From positions 1-64,000 of the forward strand of contig JAHRBI010000008.1 in assembly GCA_019084025.1 (NCBI GenBank): a stretch of 64,000 nt of DNA. The letters run 5' to 3'. Of this stretch, positions 35,744 through 44,775 are shown in pieces. This DNA is from Burkholderiaceae bacterium DAT-1. Lineage in GTDB: Bacteria > Pseudomonadota > Gammaproteobacteria > Burkholderiales > Chitinimonadaceae. A program made the translations under genes and the position numbers. Every line of letters begins with the position of its first letter. Position 1 is the stretch's first letter. Below the pieces are notes generated by a model that was given only the letters and a program-made list of their open reading frames with translations, was not told the origin of the DNA and ran no database searches.

Positions 35744-35772
35744 ATTATAGAGATCTCTTGAAACAAATGGAA
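35744..35772 (-). promoter_or_regulatory. Promoter of giant RHS 1
   Basis: On the minus strand TTCCAT, a 17-bp spacer and TATAAT form a sigma70-like promoter. The spacer includes the palindrome AGAGATCTCT next to the -10, a possible operator. The same layout (TTCCAT, 17 bp, TATACT) stands before the second giant gene. The conserved stretch reaches 35722-35790. Confidence 0.65.
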
Positions 35773-35809
35773 ATACAAATATATATAACGTGATTTCCAT
35801 TTAAATGAA

Positions 35810-36161
35810 TTATTCAAGTAACACATTTTGTGTCGCTAATACTTGTATTGGTTTTCCCATCGCTCCAATATTATCAAGATCAGTTTTTTCGACACGAAGG
35901 CTTGGTTCGGTACCTGACCATCCATCAAAATTCTTTGCCATTTCAATCATCTGTCTGTAAAATCCTTCACGGGAGGAAGTGCTGACGTCGCAATTCATAA
36001 CACTTAAAGATGTTCTTAAATAAATCAAATGCATTAAAGTTAATTGCCTCATTGCTTTTAATATCAAGTGCAGTTCTAATCAATTTTTTCCCATCCTCGC
36101 ATTTATCCAGCGAGCATCTTGCTACGCCTGTTCGCGCAGCAGTGAAGCCATCCATGCCCAC
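35810..36161 (-). pseudogene. Frameshifted small gene, possibly immunity-like
   Basis: Two overlapping minus-strand frames read as one protein with a frameshift near 35975: LDKCEDGKKLIRTALDIKSN and NAFDLFKNIFKCYEL in one, EGFYRQMIEMAKNFDGWSG and DLDNIGAMGKPIQVL in the other. Size, AT-rich composition and position at an RHS locus suit a decayed immunity gene. The 5' half lies antisense to the first gene of the secretion operon, so one of the two reading frames must be misleading there. Confidence 0.35.
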
Positions 36162-36510
36162 CGGGCAACCGGATGCTAAGCATCTGAAACTGAACGCGAT
36201 TATTCGCCAAGCGGATGCCGATCTCGCTGTTGTGATTCATCAAGCACTCGACAGTAGTCAATTATCAGCTGATGAAATCAACTATGAACAAGCGGAGGTT
36301 ACTTCGCTGGGGTTGCACAAAAGCGCAGCCTCCTTTTCGGTGACCTCACGCTATCAAACAGTGCGTACGTTTCTGACTTCTATACTCTCCAATCATCCGA
36401 ATACGGCGCTGGATACCTTACAGTGCACCCGGCCCGACATCGCTGAGCCTGAGGTGGAGTGCGCCATCCGGTTGGTGGCTTGGCGTGCGCCAGCACGGTC
36501 GGGCACATGA
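36010..36510 (+). CDS. PilO/GspM-like inner-membrane assembly protein
   Basis: A 166-residue bitopic protein: one N-terminal membrane segment (ALKLIASLLLISSAVLINFF, about residues 9-28), then a periplasmic domain with SRYQTVRTFLTSILSNHPNT and a final beta strand (ECAIRLVAWRAP). Its architecture matches PilN/PilO/GspM platform proteins and the last gene of this operon (44772). It overlaps the next gene by ATGA. The 5' end is AT-rich, overlaps a decayed minus-strand gene and has a weak ribosome binding site, so the exact start is uncertain. Confidence 0.6.
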   Translation: MFLNKSNALKLIASLLLISSAVLINFFPSSHLSSEHLATPVRAAVKPSMPTGQPDAKHLKLNAIIRQADADLAVVIHQALDSSQLSADEINYEQAEVTSLGLHKSAASFSVTSRYQTVRTFLTSILSNHPNTALDTLQCTRPDIAEPEVECAIRLVAWRAPARSGT

Positions 36511-37058
36511 AGGCCTCGGTTCGACAAGGAATAATCGGCATCATCCTAGTCGCCACATTGATTGCCGCATGGTTTGCCCCTTCTGAAGAGCACGATGCCG
36601 TCAAAGTTTCGGCAACCCGGCCCCGCCGGGTCGTCTCCACAGGGCCGGTGGCCCCTCGTCCCGCGGTGGTATCTGCGTTGATGAGTCAATCGGGTTCCAC
36701 TACCCATACTCGAGCAGTCCTTGCCGATCTGGAGTCGGACCCCTTTGCCCCCCGCGATTGGGACAGCGCCCCCCCCACTCCCACGCCTGCACCCGTAGCA
36801 CCGGTGTTGGTCACGACCGTGGCACCGCCGCCCCCGCCCGTTGAACCCCCTATCCCGTTCCAATACATGGGGCGCATGCGCGATGAACACGGGGCGACCG
36901 TCGTCTACTTTGCCCGCGGTCAGGACACGCTGATCAGCCGCGCCGGCGACATGATCGATGGCCATTACAAGCTGATCTCGGTCGATGACAGCACGCTGGT
37001 GATTGAATACCTCCCCATGAATAACCGCCACGAAATCAGTCTGGACAAACCGCAATGA
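36507..37058 (+). CDS. GspC/PilP-like protein linking platform to secretin
   Basis: A 183-residue protein. A membrane segment (GIIGIILVATLIAAWFAP, residues 8-25) is followed by a proline-rich linker (PTPTPAPVAPV, APPPPPVEPPIP, about 90-125) and a C-terminal HR-type beta domain (FQYMGRMRDEHGATVVYF, GHYKLISVDDSTLVIEYLP). GspC and PilP use such a domain to bind the secretin N0 domain. It overlaps both neighbours by ATGA. Confidence 0.7.
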   Translation: MKASVRQGIIGIILVATLIAAWFAPSEEHDAVKVSATRPRRVVSTGPVAPRPAVVSALMSQSGSTTHTRAVLADLESDPFAPRDWDSAPPTPTPAPVAPVLVTTVAPPPPPVEPPIPFQYMGRMRDEHGATVVYFARGQDTLISRAGDMIDGHYKLISVDDSTLVIEYLPMNNRHEISLDKPQ

Positions 37059-39373
37059 CGTTTCCGCCCACGCATCTCGCCCACACTGCCCTGACCCGCC
37101 TTGCCTGTGCTGTGGCGCTGGCGGGTTTGTCTGCCTGCGCTGAGCTGTCGCACATGCAGGGGTGGACCCGCATTCAGGCAGGAGACTATGCCCGCGGTCT
37201 GCAGGATCTACAAAGCGCCGCCGAACGCGCCAAGACCAACCTGGCCTTCCGCCGCGACTGGCTGGTGAAACGGGAGGAAGTCACCAATCTACTGATGACC
37301 AGGGCAAAACAGGCCATCGACAGCAATCATGTCGACAAGGCGCGCGAGATTTACCTCACCATCCTCGCATATGATCCGGACAATGTCCGTGCCAAAGCAG
37401 CGCTCGATGGGTTGCAGTCATTGGACGAAGCCAATCGCACCGCCGATGCCGCCAATCAAGCCTTGCTTGATAAGGAATTCAAACGGGCACGCGACCTGGC
37501 CAATCAGGTCCTCAGCATCATGCCCAATCAGGCCACCGCCAAACAAGTGATTCGGGCACTCGATGAGCAGGCGGCGCGTGACCTGTTGGCTACCCCGACC
37601 CTGTCAAACCTGTATCAGAAGCCCATCTCGCTGGAATTCCGTGAAGCCAGCCTGAAGATGATTTTTGATGTGCTCTCTAAGAGTACCGGCATTAATTTTG
37701 TGCTCGATCGTGAGGTCAAAACCGATCAGCGGACGTCGATCTTCCTGAAGCAGGCCTCACTCGAAGACGCCATCGACATGCTGGCGGCCACCAATCAGCT
37801 GGACAAGAAGATCCTCAACCCCACCAGCGTCCTGATCTATCCCAATACCCCCAGCAAAACCAAGGAATATCAGGATCTGGTGGTACGAGCCTTTTATCTG
37901 AACAGCGCCAACGCCAAGGCGACGGCCGAGCTGATCAAGGCGATCCTGAAGCTGAAGGATCTATATGTCGACGACAAGCTCAATATGCTGGTGGTGCGTG
38001 ATACAGCCGATGCCATTGCGCTCACCGAACGGCTGGTGACCATCTACGATATTCCCGATCCGGAAGTGATGCTGGAAGTCGAAGTACTGGAGATCGACCG
38101 TAATCTGGCGCTGAATCTCGGCATCCAGATCACCGATCAACTGACGGTGACGCCGTTGAATGCCACCACCACCACGACCGGCACCACCACCACCTCGTCA
38201 ATGACCTTGCAGAACCTGCTGCATCTGAACAAGAACAATTTTGGCGTCACCACCCCGTCTGTGACCATCAGTGCCGACCAACAAGATGGTGATTCCGATT
38301 TGCTGGCCAATCCACGCATCCGCGTGCGTAACCATGACAAGGCGCGCATCCTGATCGGCGACAAGATTCCGGTGATCTCGACGACGACCTCCAATACCGG
38401 CTTTGTCGCAGAAAACATTCAGTATGAAGAGGTGGGGATGAAGCTCAATGTTGAGCCCACCATCTTCCCCAAGGACGAGGTGGCCATCAAGGTGAACCTG
38501 GAAGTCAGCTCGCTCGGGCAGCAGGTGCAAACCAAGACGGGTACCGTGGCCTACCAGATCGGCACCCGTACCGCGGAAACCACGCTGCGCCTCAAAGATG
38601 GTGAAACCCAAATACTGGCTGGTCTGATCAACCATCAGGAACGCGCCAGCGCCAAGGGGCTGGCCGGTCTCAGTGGTCTGCCCATCATCGGCAGCCTGTT
38701 TGGCAACCGCACCAGCAGTCGCAACAAGTCGGAAATCGTGCTGTCGATCACCCCACACCTCATTCGCGGCATACCGCGCCAGGGGCCAGGGGCCGAGATG
38801 TTCTGGTCGGGAACCGATGCGGTGCTGCGTAATAAGCCGCTGCAGCTGCGCATCCAGCCGGAAGGAGCGGCCGCCCCGGTTCCGGGTACCCAGCCCAATG
38901 CGACCGCCACCCCACCGGCCAGCGTCCCCGGTGAGATGGCACCCCAGATCGTTGACAGTCCTTTGCGTCTGAATTGGCAAGGCCCCGCTACCTTGAAAGT
39001 CGGCGAGCAAGCCGAATATCAATTGCAGCTGAATAGCACCGCCGGCCTACGCGGTTTGCCGTCGCAACTGGCCTTCGACCCGCAAAAAGTGGAGATCGTG
39101 TCGATCCGTGAGGGGGGCTTCTTCAGTCGTGACGGCAACCAAGCCAATTTCAGCTATACCATTGACCCGGCCAGCGGCCGCATTGCCATCGCGGCAGGTG
39201 GCAATCAAGAAGCCACGCCTGGACAAGGTGCCCTGCTCGTGGTCAAGGTCAAGGCAGTGGTTCCCGGCGCATCCAGCCTGAGTCTCGAATCGGTGACCCC
39301 GGTCGGCAGCAGCCAGTCCATCCAGCGTCCCGCCTTGCCAGTGAAAGTCAGCATGACATGTACGCCATCCTGA
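37055..39373 (+). CDS. gspD: Secretin (GspD/PilQ/MshL-like) with C-terminal cohesin-like domain
   Basis: A 772-residue outer-membrane secretin. The N-terminal lipobox LSAC near residue 28 predicts a lipoprotein. Residues 35-170 are TPR-like helices. Residues about 185-330 hold N0/N1 domains (ISLEFREASLKMIFDVLSKS). The secretin core (VMLEVEVLEIDRNLALNLGI to SEIVLSITPHLIRG) spans about 340-575 and carries the usual amphipathic gate region. Residues 630-765 form a cohesin-like beta sandwich (TAGLRGLPSQLAFDPQKVEI, ALLVVKVKAVVPG) not found in GspD. The gene is in the middle of the export operon and would form the exit channel. Confidence 0.9.
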   Translation: MTFPPTHLAHTALTRLACAVALAGLSACAELSHMQGWTRIQAGDYARGLQDLQSAAERAKTNLAFRRDWLVKREEVTNLLMTRAKQAIDSNHVDKAREIYLTILAYDPDNVRAKAALDGLQSLDEANRTADAANQALLDKEFKRARDLANQVLSIMPNQATAKQVIRALDEQAARDLLATPTLSNLYQKPISLEFREASLKMIFDVLSKSTGINFVLDREVKTDQRTSIFLKQASLEDAIDMLAATNQLDKKILNPTSVLIYPNTPSKTKEYQDLVVRAFYLNSANAKATAELIKAILKLKDLYVDDKLNMLVVRDTADAIALTERLVTIYDIPDPEVMLEVEVLEIDRNLALNLGIQITDQLTVTPLNATTTTTGTTTTSSMTLQNLLHLNKNNFGVTTPSVTISADQQDGDSDLLANPRIRVRNHDKARILIGDKIPVISTTTSNTGFVAENIQYEEVGMKLNVEPTIFPKDEVAIKVNLEVSSLGQQVQTKTGTVAYQIGTRTAETTLRLKDGETQILAGLINHQERASAKGLAGLSGLPIIGSLFGNRTSSRNKSEIVLSITPHLIRGIPRQGPGAEMFWSGTDAVLRNKPLQLRIQPEGAAAPVPGTQPNATATPPASVPGEMAPQIVDSPLRLNWQGPATLKVGEQAEYQLQLNSTAGLRGLPSQLAFDPQKVEIVSIREGGFFSRDGNQANFSYTIDPASGRIAIAAGGNQEATPGQGALLVVKVKAVVPGASSLSLESVTPVGSSQSIQRPALPVKVSMTCTPS

Positions 39374-39861
39374 TGCACTCGCGCAGGTATCTGGCTTCGC
39401 GCCATGCCGGCTTTACCTATATCGAGCTGGTGATCTCGCTTGCCATTTTGTCGATCCTGGCCCTCGGCGCCCTGCCGCTGGCAGAAGTCGCGGTGAAGCG
39501 CGACAAGGAAGTGCAGTTGCGCCGCGCCCTGCGCGAGATTCGTACGGCCATTGATGCCTACAAGGCAGCGGTAGATCAAGGCTTGATCGCCAAAGACCGT
39601 CAATCCACCGGCTATCCCGCAACACTGGATACGCTTGCGGGCGGCATCACCAATGTTAAACAGCCCGGTAGCAAACTGTACTTTTTGCGGCGGATTCCCC
39701 GCGATCCGTTTGCCAATGAGGCATTGCCTGCCAATCAGAGCTGGGGCCTGCGCAGTTATGCCTCTGATCCGGAGACGCCCCTGGCAGGGGATGACGTCTT
39801 CGATGTGTATTCGCAGTCGCCGCTCACCGGACTCAACGGCATTCCCTATAGGAACTGGTGA
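39373..39861 (+). CDS. Pseudopilin (type IV pilin-like) 1
   Basis: A 162-residue prepilin: a basic leader ending in HAG, then FTYIELVISLAILSILALGA, the cleavage site and membrane helix with Glu at +5. A globular domain follows with RRALREIRTAIDAYKAA, as in GspG-like proteins. I chose the ATG at 39373 (TGATG junction with the secretin) over one five codons earlier. Prepilin peptidase, absent here, would have to come from elsewhere in the genome. Confidence 0.85.
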   Translation: MHSRRYLASRHAGFTYIELVISLAILSILALGALPLAEVAVKRDKEVQLRRALREIRTAIDAYKAAVDQGLIAKDRQSTGYPATLDTLAGGITNVKQPGSKLYFLRRIPRDPFANEALPANQSWGLRSYASDPETPLAGDDVFDVYSQSPLTGLNGIPYRNW

Positions 39862-39862
39862 C

Positions 39863-40240
39863 ATGCGCAACCGTATACCCGGCTTTACCATGATCGAGTT
39901 GCTGGTGGCACTGGCGATTATCGCGACCTTGCTGACACTGGCTGCGCCCCGCTATCTGGGGGGCATCACCAAGGCGCAAGATGATGTGCTGCGCGAGAAC
40001 CTCTACAGCCTGCGTCAAGCCATTGATCATTACTACGCGGATCGCGGCAAGTACCCGAAGGAATTGGCGGATCTGGTCACCGACAAATATCTCCGCAAGA
40101 TTCCGGTCGATCCGGTCACCAGCAGTAATGTGAGCTGGGTGGTCATTCCACCGGACAATCCTGCGCTAGGGGGCGTGTTTGATATCAAAAGTTCCGCGCC
40201 GGGGAAAGGGCTGGATGGCACCTATTATCAAACCTGGTGA
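39863..40240 (+). CDS. Pseudopilin 2
   Basis: A 125-residue prepilin with a very short leader (MRNRIPG) and FTMIELLVALAIIATLLTLA, Glu at +5. The globular part carries ENLYSLRQAIDHYYADRGKY, KELADLVTDKYLRKIPVDP, the type II pseudopilin pattern. It follows the previous gene by one base and overlaps the next by 26 bases. Confidence 0.85.
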   Translation: MRNRIPGFTMIELLVALAIIATLLTLAAPRYLGGITKAQDDVLRENLYSLRQAIDHYYADRGKYPKELADLVTDKYLRKIPVDPVTSSNVSWVVIPPDNPALGGVFDIKSSAPGKGLDGTYYQTW

Positions 40241-40694
40241 GGCCGGGTTTACCTATATCGCGGCGTTGTGCATCCTGGTCATCCTGTCGGTGCTAAGCCT
40301 GCGTGTGGCCGAGGAATGGACCATGAGCGAGCGCAGACAGCGCGAGGACGAGTTGCTGTACATCGGCCATCAGTTCCGTCAGGCCATTGCACTGTATTAT
40401 GCCGAGTCACCGGGCAGCCAGAAGCGCTATCCGCATGAATTGAGCGACCTGCTACTTGATCGTAATTTGACCCGTACGGCGCGCCCCTTACGGAAGATAT
40501 TTATCGATCCGATGACCCGCACGTCCGAGTGGGGGCTGGTGATGGATCCCAAGGACGGTGTCGGCATCATCGGCGTCTATTCGCGATCTACCGGACAACC
40601 GATTAAGCAGGATAACTTCGCACCCAGTGATGCCGCATTCAAGGGTGCAAAACAGTATCAAGACTGGAAATTTGTGTTTACGCCTGACGCGTAG
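40215..40694 (+). CDS. Pseudopilin 3 lacking Glu+5 (possible tip subunit)
   Basis: A 159-residue prepilin-like protein with leader MAPIIKPGEAG and FTYIAALCILVILSVLSL. Position +5 is Ala and not Glu. In type II systems the absence of Glu+5 is typical of the tip pseudopilin GspK, so it may cap the pseudopilus, although GspK is usually longer. The globular part is RRQREDELLYIGHQFRQA followed by KRYPHELSDLLLDRN and an Asp-Pro motif. Confidence 0.75.
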   Translation: MAPIIKPGEAGFTYIAALCILVILSVLSLRVAEEWTMSERRQREDELLYIGHQFRQAIALYYAESPGSQKRYPHELSDLLLDRNLTRTARPLRKIFIDPMTRTSEWGLVMDPKDGVGIIGVYSRSTGQPIKQDNFAPSDAAFKGAKQYQDWKFVFTPDA

Positions 40695-40729
40695 ACACCG
40701 GCAATCAACTTCATCATTCGGGAAGACAT

Positions 40730-41152
40730 ATGAAACGGACGCATCAAGGGGGCTTTACGCTTTTGGAACTGCTGGTGGTACTGCTGATTATCGGCTTGCT
40801 GGCAGGCTACGTCGGCCCCAAGTATTTCTCGCAAATCGGGCGCTCTAACCGCACCGTGGCCGCAGCACAGATCGAGGCGTTTTCCAAAGCCATTGATCAA
40901 TTCCGGGTCGACACCGGCCAGTTCCCCACCACCGCCCAGGGCTTGAATGCCCTGGTGGCACAACCCACCGATGTCACCCGCTGGGCGGGTCCTTACCTCA
41001 AAAAGGGCATCCCGCTGGATCCGTGGGGTCATGCCTATGTGTACACCGCTCCAGGGGGAGGTACCCCCGCTCGCGATTACGACATTGTGTCGCTCGGCCG
41101 GGATGGTGCGGCCGGTGGCAGCGATGACGACGCAGATATCCTGAGTTACTAA
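40730..41152 (+). CDS. gspG: Major pseudopilin GspG
   Basis: A 140-residue protein that matches GspG closely: leader MKRTHQGG, FTLLELLVVLLIIGLLAGYV with Glu+5, then AFSKAIDQFRVDTGQFPTT, GLNALVAQP, GPYLKKGIPLDPWGHAY and a C-terminal SLGRDGAAGGSDDDADI, the calcium-binding acidic loop of the family. A 35-bp gap precedes it, the largest inside the operon. Confidence 0.93.
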   Translation: MKRTHQGGFTLLELLVVLLIIGLLAGYVGPKYFSQIGRSNRTVAAAQIEAFSKAIDQFRVDTGQFPTTAQGLNALVAQPTDVTRWAGPYLKKGIPLDPWGHAYVYTAPGGGTPARDYDIVSLGRDGAAGGSDDDADILSY

Positions 41153-41169
41153 GGTCAGCGGCGATTGCC

Positions 41170-42354
41170 ATGCGTTACCAGGCCAAAGTCGTCCGTGCGT
41201 CCGGGCAAATTGACATCCGGGAACTGGAAGCCGATTCCCGCGACGCTGCTGAAGCGCGCCTCAAAACCGAAGGCCTGCACGTCTTGAGCGTGCAGGCGCA
41301 AGGCAATGGCCTGCGTCTGCCCTTTCAAGGCAGCAGTTTTCAGCTGGATGTGTTCAATCAACAGCTGTATTCGCTGCTAGAGGCCGGGCAATCCATTGTC
41401 GATTGCATCGATATCCTGCAGCACAACGACAGTAGCGGCACCACCCATCACGTATACGCACAACTCCTGCAATCTTTGCGTCAAGGCAAGCAGCTGTCGC
41501 AGGCGATGGCGCAACTGCCGACGGTTTTTCCGCCGCTGTATGTTGCGCTGGTCAAGGCCAGTGAGACCACCGGCAGTGTCCCCATTGCTGTTCAGCGGTT
41601 CATGCGGTACCGCCAGCAGGTGGCACTGATTCGCGGCAAGTTGGTCTCGGCGTCAATTTACCCGGCCATTCTGGTCAGTGTCGGCTTTCTGGTGATTGGG
41701 TTTCTGATGCTGTATGTGGTGCCGCGCTTTAGCCTGGCGTTTGATGATGTGCAGAACAAAGCGCAGGTGGCCGGCTTTGTCTTTGCCTGGGGCAATGTGG
41801 TGCGCGAACACACCGTTCTGGCGTGGGGAGCCTTTTTTGCCTTGATTGCGGCCATGGCGTCAGCAGTCATCCATCCAGCGGCCCGCCACAAGGCGCTGAC
41901 GACACTGATTGCCATCCCGGCCATTGGCCGACGCATCCGCATCTTCCAGCTAGCGCGGCTCTACCGCACGCTCGGTCTGCTACAACGCAGCGGGTTGCCA
42001 CTGACCCAGTCCATGCACATGGCTCGCGCCTCCATGCCCGCCTATTTTCAGCCCCCCATCGATGCCGCGCGCATGCTGGTCGAAGCGGGTCATCCGCTCT
42101 CGCGTGCCTTGTCTCAGCAGCAACTGGGGACCGAGGTGGCGGCACGGTTGCTGGTAGCCGGCGAATCCTCAGGTAATCTTGATGAGATGCTGGAGCGTGT
42201 CGCCGACTTTCATGATCAGGAAGTGGCCGGCTGGGTCGATATGATTGGCCGCATCATAGAACCCGCCTTGATGGTGGGCATTGGCCTCATCATTGGCGTC
42301 GTGGTACTGCTGCTTTACATGCCCATTTTTGAACTGGCGAATTCCGTACAATGA
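41170..42354 (+). CDS. gspF: Inner-membrane platform protein GspF
   Basis: A 394-residue GspF/PilC-type polytopic protein. Two T2SS F domains (about 60-190 and 255-385) flank membrane helices (VSVGFLVIGFLMLYVVP, TVLAWGAFFALIAAMAS) with a last helix MVGIGLIIGVVVLLLYMP. The signature SGLPLTQSMHMAR and ESSGNLDEMLERVADFHD are conserved in the family. It anchors the pseudopilus assembly machine and the ATPase. Its end overlaps gspE by ATGA. Confidence 0.93.
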   Translation: MRYQAKVVRASGQIDIRELEADSRDAAEARLKTEGLHVLSVQAQGNGLRLPFQGSSFQLDVFNQQLYSLLEAGQSIVDCIDILQHNDSSGTTHHVYAQLLQSLRQGKQLSQAMAQLPTVFPPLYVALVKASETTGSVPIAVQRFMRYRQQVALIRGKLVSASIYPAILVSVGFLVIGFLMLYVVPRFSLAFDDVQNKAQVAGFVFAWGNVVREHTVLAWGAFFALIAAMASAVIHPAARHKALTTLIAIPAIGRRIRIFQLARLYRTLGLLQRSGLPLTQSMHMARASMPAYFQPPIDAARMLVEAGHPLSRALSQQQLGTEVAARLLVAGESSGNLDEMLERVADFHDQEVAGWVDMIGRIIEPALMVGIGLIIGVVVLLLYMPIFELANSVQ

Positions 42355-44015
42355 CCTCCCCCACCGCCCTGATGACCCATTTGCAGCAGGCACTGAGCAG
42401 CGACACGGTCGGCCACGACTGGCTGACACGCATGAGTGACGCCCTGCAGCTTGATCGCGCCCAGGCGCTGGACGCCGTCGCCGACTATCTGGGCCTGCCC
42501 ACCCTCACGCAGGAGGCCATCCTGCGGCATCTGCCCGGATACGATGTGGTGCCCTATGAAGCCATGCTGGCGCGACGGGTGCTACTGTTTCGTGAAGCCG
42601 ACGGTGACTGGCTGGCCGGCATCGATGCGCCCATTGCCCAGGCACCGCGTAGCTGGATCAGCCACCTCGACGTGCCCGTCCAGCGCACCGTACTGGTTGA
42701 TCCGTGGGTCCTGGATGCCGTGCTGCATCACTATGCCGGCAACTTCAATGCGGTGGCTGCTGCGGTCAGTCACAGTGATACCGAAGAGGTGTCCAAAGCA
42801 CTCAGCGACGAACTGACGCTGATTTCCATCGCCAACGAACCGAGTCCAGCGGTCAAGTTTGTGAGTTCAACCCTGTTTGACGGTCTGCGCTTTGAGGCCA
42901 GCGATATCCATCTGGAAACCATTCCATCCGGTCTCGTGGTCAAATTCCGCGTGGATGGGGTGCTGATCAATGTGGCCACCCTGCCCAACCCGACGCTGGC
43001 CGAACAGGTTATTTCACGCGTCAAGGTGCTGTCGGATCTCGATATCGCCGAAAAACGCATACCGCAAGATGGGCGCTTCCGTATTGCCATGCATGGCCGC
43101 GAGATTGATATCCGTGTGTCCATCATGCCCAGTATTCATGGGGAAGACGCCGTCCTGCGGATTCTCGACAAACAGGCGCTGATTGACCAACTACAACGGC
43201 TGACCCTGGATACGCTGGGCTTTGATGAGGCCACCATGGCTTTGATGCGCCGTCTGGCGGCAGAGCCTTACGGTATGCTGCTAGTCACCGGCCCCACCGG
43301 CAGCGGCAAGACCACGACGCTGTATGCGGCGCTCAGTGAAATCAACACTGGGCACGACAAATTGATCACCATTGAAGATCCAGTGGAATATCAGCTGCCC
43401 GGGGTGTTGCAGATTCCGGTGAACGAAAAAAAGGGCCTGACCTTTGCGGTGGGTCTACGCTCCATCTTGCGTCATGATCCAGACAAGATTCTCGTCGGTG
43501 AAATCCGCGACCCAGAAACCGCCCAGATCGCCGTGCAGTCGGCGCTGACCGGCCACCTGGTGTTCACCTCAGTGCATGCCAACAATACGTTTGACGTGAT
43601 CGGGCGCTTCATCCATATGGGCGTCGATCCGTATAGCTTCGTATCGTCGCTCACCGGGGTGGTGGCACAGCGTCTGGTGCGGCAAAACTGCAGTCACTGC
43701 GCCGAACCGGTCACCCCCGATGCCGCCTTGCTGGCCTTCTCGGGGATCAGTGATCCTGAGTCCTATCGCTTTATGGCCGGCAAGGGCTGTGCGCATTGCC
43801 GGGGCACCGGCTTCAAAGGCCGACGCGCCATCGCCGAGGTACTGAAATTATCGGATGACATCCGCGAACTGATCATCCAGCGCGCCTCCATTCGCCGCCT
43901 CAAGGAGCAAGCGCGACTCGAAGGGACCCGCTTCCTGCGCGATGTCGCACTGGAGCTGGTCAAGGCCGGTCATACCACTCTACAGGAAGTCAACCGTGTT
44001 ACCTTCGTGGCGTAA
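42351..44015 (+). CDS. gspE: Assembly ATPase GspE
   Basis: A 554-residue traffic ATPase. An N1E-like domain covers residues 1-140. The catalytic part has Walker A GPTGSGKTTT near 313, an Asp box (ITIEDPVEYQ), Walker B ILVGEIRDPETAQ, a His box (LVFTSVHANN), and a four-cysteine metal site (NCSHC and GCAHCRG) that is typical of T2SS and MSHA ATPases. It energises pseudopilus assembly at the cytoplasmic face. Confidence 0.94.
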   Translation: MTSPTALMTHLQQALSSDTVGHDWLTRMSDALQLDRAQALDAVADYLGLPTLTQEAILRHLPGYDVVPYEAMLARRVLLFREADGDWLAGIDAPIAQAPRSWISHLDVPVQRTVLVDPWVLDAVLHHYAGNFNAVAAAVSHSDTEEVSKALSDELTLISIANEPSPAVKFVSSTLFDGLRFEASDIHLETIPSGLVVKFRVDGVLINVATLPNPTLAEQVISRVKVLSDLDIAEKRIPQDGRFRIAMHGREIDIRVSIMPSIHGEDAVLRILDKQALIDQLQRLTLDTLGFDEATMALMRRLAAEPYGMLLVTGPTGSGKTTTLYAALSEINTGHDKLITIEDPVEYQLPGVLQIPVNEKKGLTFAVGLRSILRHDPDKILVGEIRDPETAQIAVQSALTGHLVFTSVHANNTFDVIGRFIHMGVDPYSFVSSLTGVVAQRLVRQNCSHCAEPVTPDAALLAFSGISDPESYRFMAGKGCAHCRGTGFKGRRAIAEVLKLSDDIRELIIQRASIRRLKEQARLEGTRFLRDVALELVKAGHTTLQEVNRVTFVA

Positions 44016-44775
44016 GCTCGGACCGCAGTTGCGGATCAATGTGGCGCATCAGTGCATTGTTCAGGTTAAATGGGCCGGGATGCAGTCGCACACCTGGCAT
44101 TCGCCTGATGTTCGCCTAGAGGATGCGGAACAGGTTCCCTTCGCCTTAGACGTGGCGTTGGGCATGGTGAGCCCAGCGGTGCTAAATGGGATCCGCATGG
44201 CCGGTACGGTGGCGGTACAGCTCCCAGATTCGCTGGCACGATTGACAACCGTCCCATGGAGCCCTGACATTCGACAGGGCGACGAACTATTGCAATATGC
44301 GCGCGTTCAATTCGAGCTGCAAGGACTCGCCCTCAAAGAAGGCTGGACGCTGCAGTGTGATTGGCATGCGCGAGGCGCATCAGCGCTTGCCTATGCGCTG
44401 CCAGATCAGCTGATTGAGCGCATTCAGGCTCATCTGGCCACACATGGGCTTGTACTCGATCACCTGATGCCTGCCTCCGCCCATTGTCATTACCGGCCAC
44501 TGCTTCGCCAAAAGCATGTGCATGTGCATCTGCTGCGACAGGGCCACCGAATCAGTGCCCTTGCCTATCATCATGCACGCCTGCTCGATTGGCTACAGGA
44601 GGCGGATTCAGAGCAACCTGTCGCGTTGAAGCGATTGCTGCAACGGCTTACGTTTGTGTTGCCGCCCGACCAGATCACCCATGTGGAGTGTGTTGGCTGT
44701 AGCGAACGTGACCTCCGTCAAGCCGGCTTGAGTGAGGCCATCATGGTTAGAGAAACTTCGTGGGAACGAGCATGA
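43996..44775 (+). CDS. PilM/GspL-like cytoplasmic assembly protein
   Basis: A 259-residue protein, starting at GTG with AGGAAG seven bases upstream, inside the gspE end. It begins LPSWRKLGPQLRINVAHQCI and contains segments (LVLDHLMPASAHCHYRPLLR, RLLQRLTFVLPPDQITHVEC) compatible with an actin-like PilM/GspL fold, but it lacks clear nucleotide-binding motifs and is shorter than PilM. Position next to a PilN-like gene is the main support. Confidence 0.6.
   Translation: MLPSWRKLGPQLRINVAHQCIVQVKWAGMQSHTWHSPDVRLEDAEQVPFALDVALGMVSPAVLNGIRMAGTVAVQLPDSLARLTTVPWSPDIRQGDELLQYARVQFELQGLALKEGWTLQCDWHARGASALAYALPDQLIERIQAHLATHGLVLDHLMPASAHCHYRPLLRQKHVHVHLLRQGHRISALAYHHARLLDWLQEADSEQPVALKRLLQRLTFVLPPDQITHVECVGCSERDLRQAGLSEAIMVRETSWERA

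Noticed and set aside
36546-37055. 169-codon minus-strand frame opposite the GspC/PilP-like gene
   Set aside because: Gly/Arg-rich mirror of the proline-rich linker; the plus strand has overlapping operon starts.
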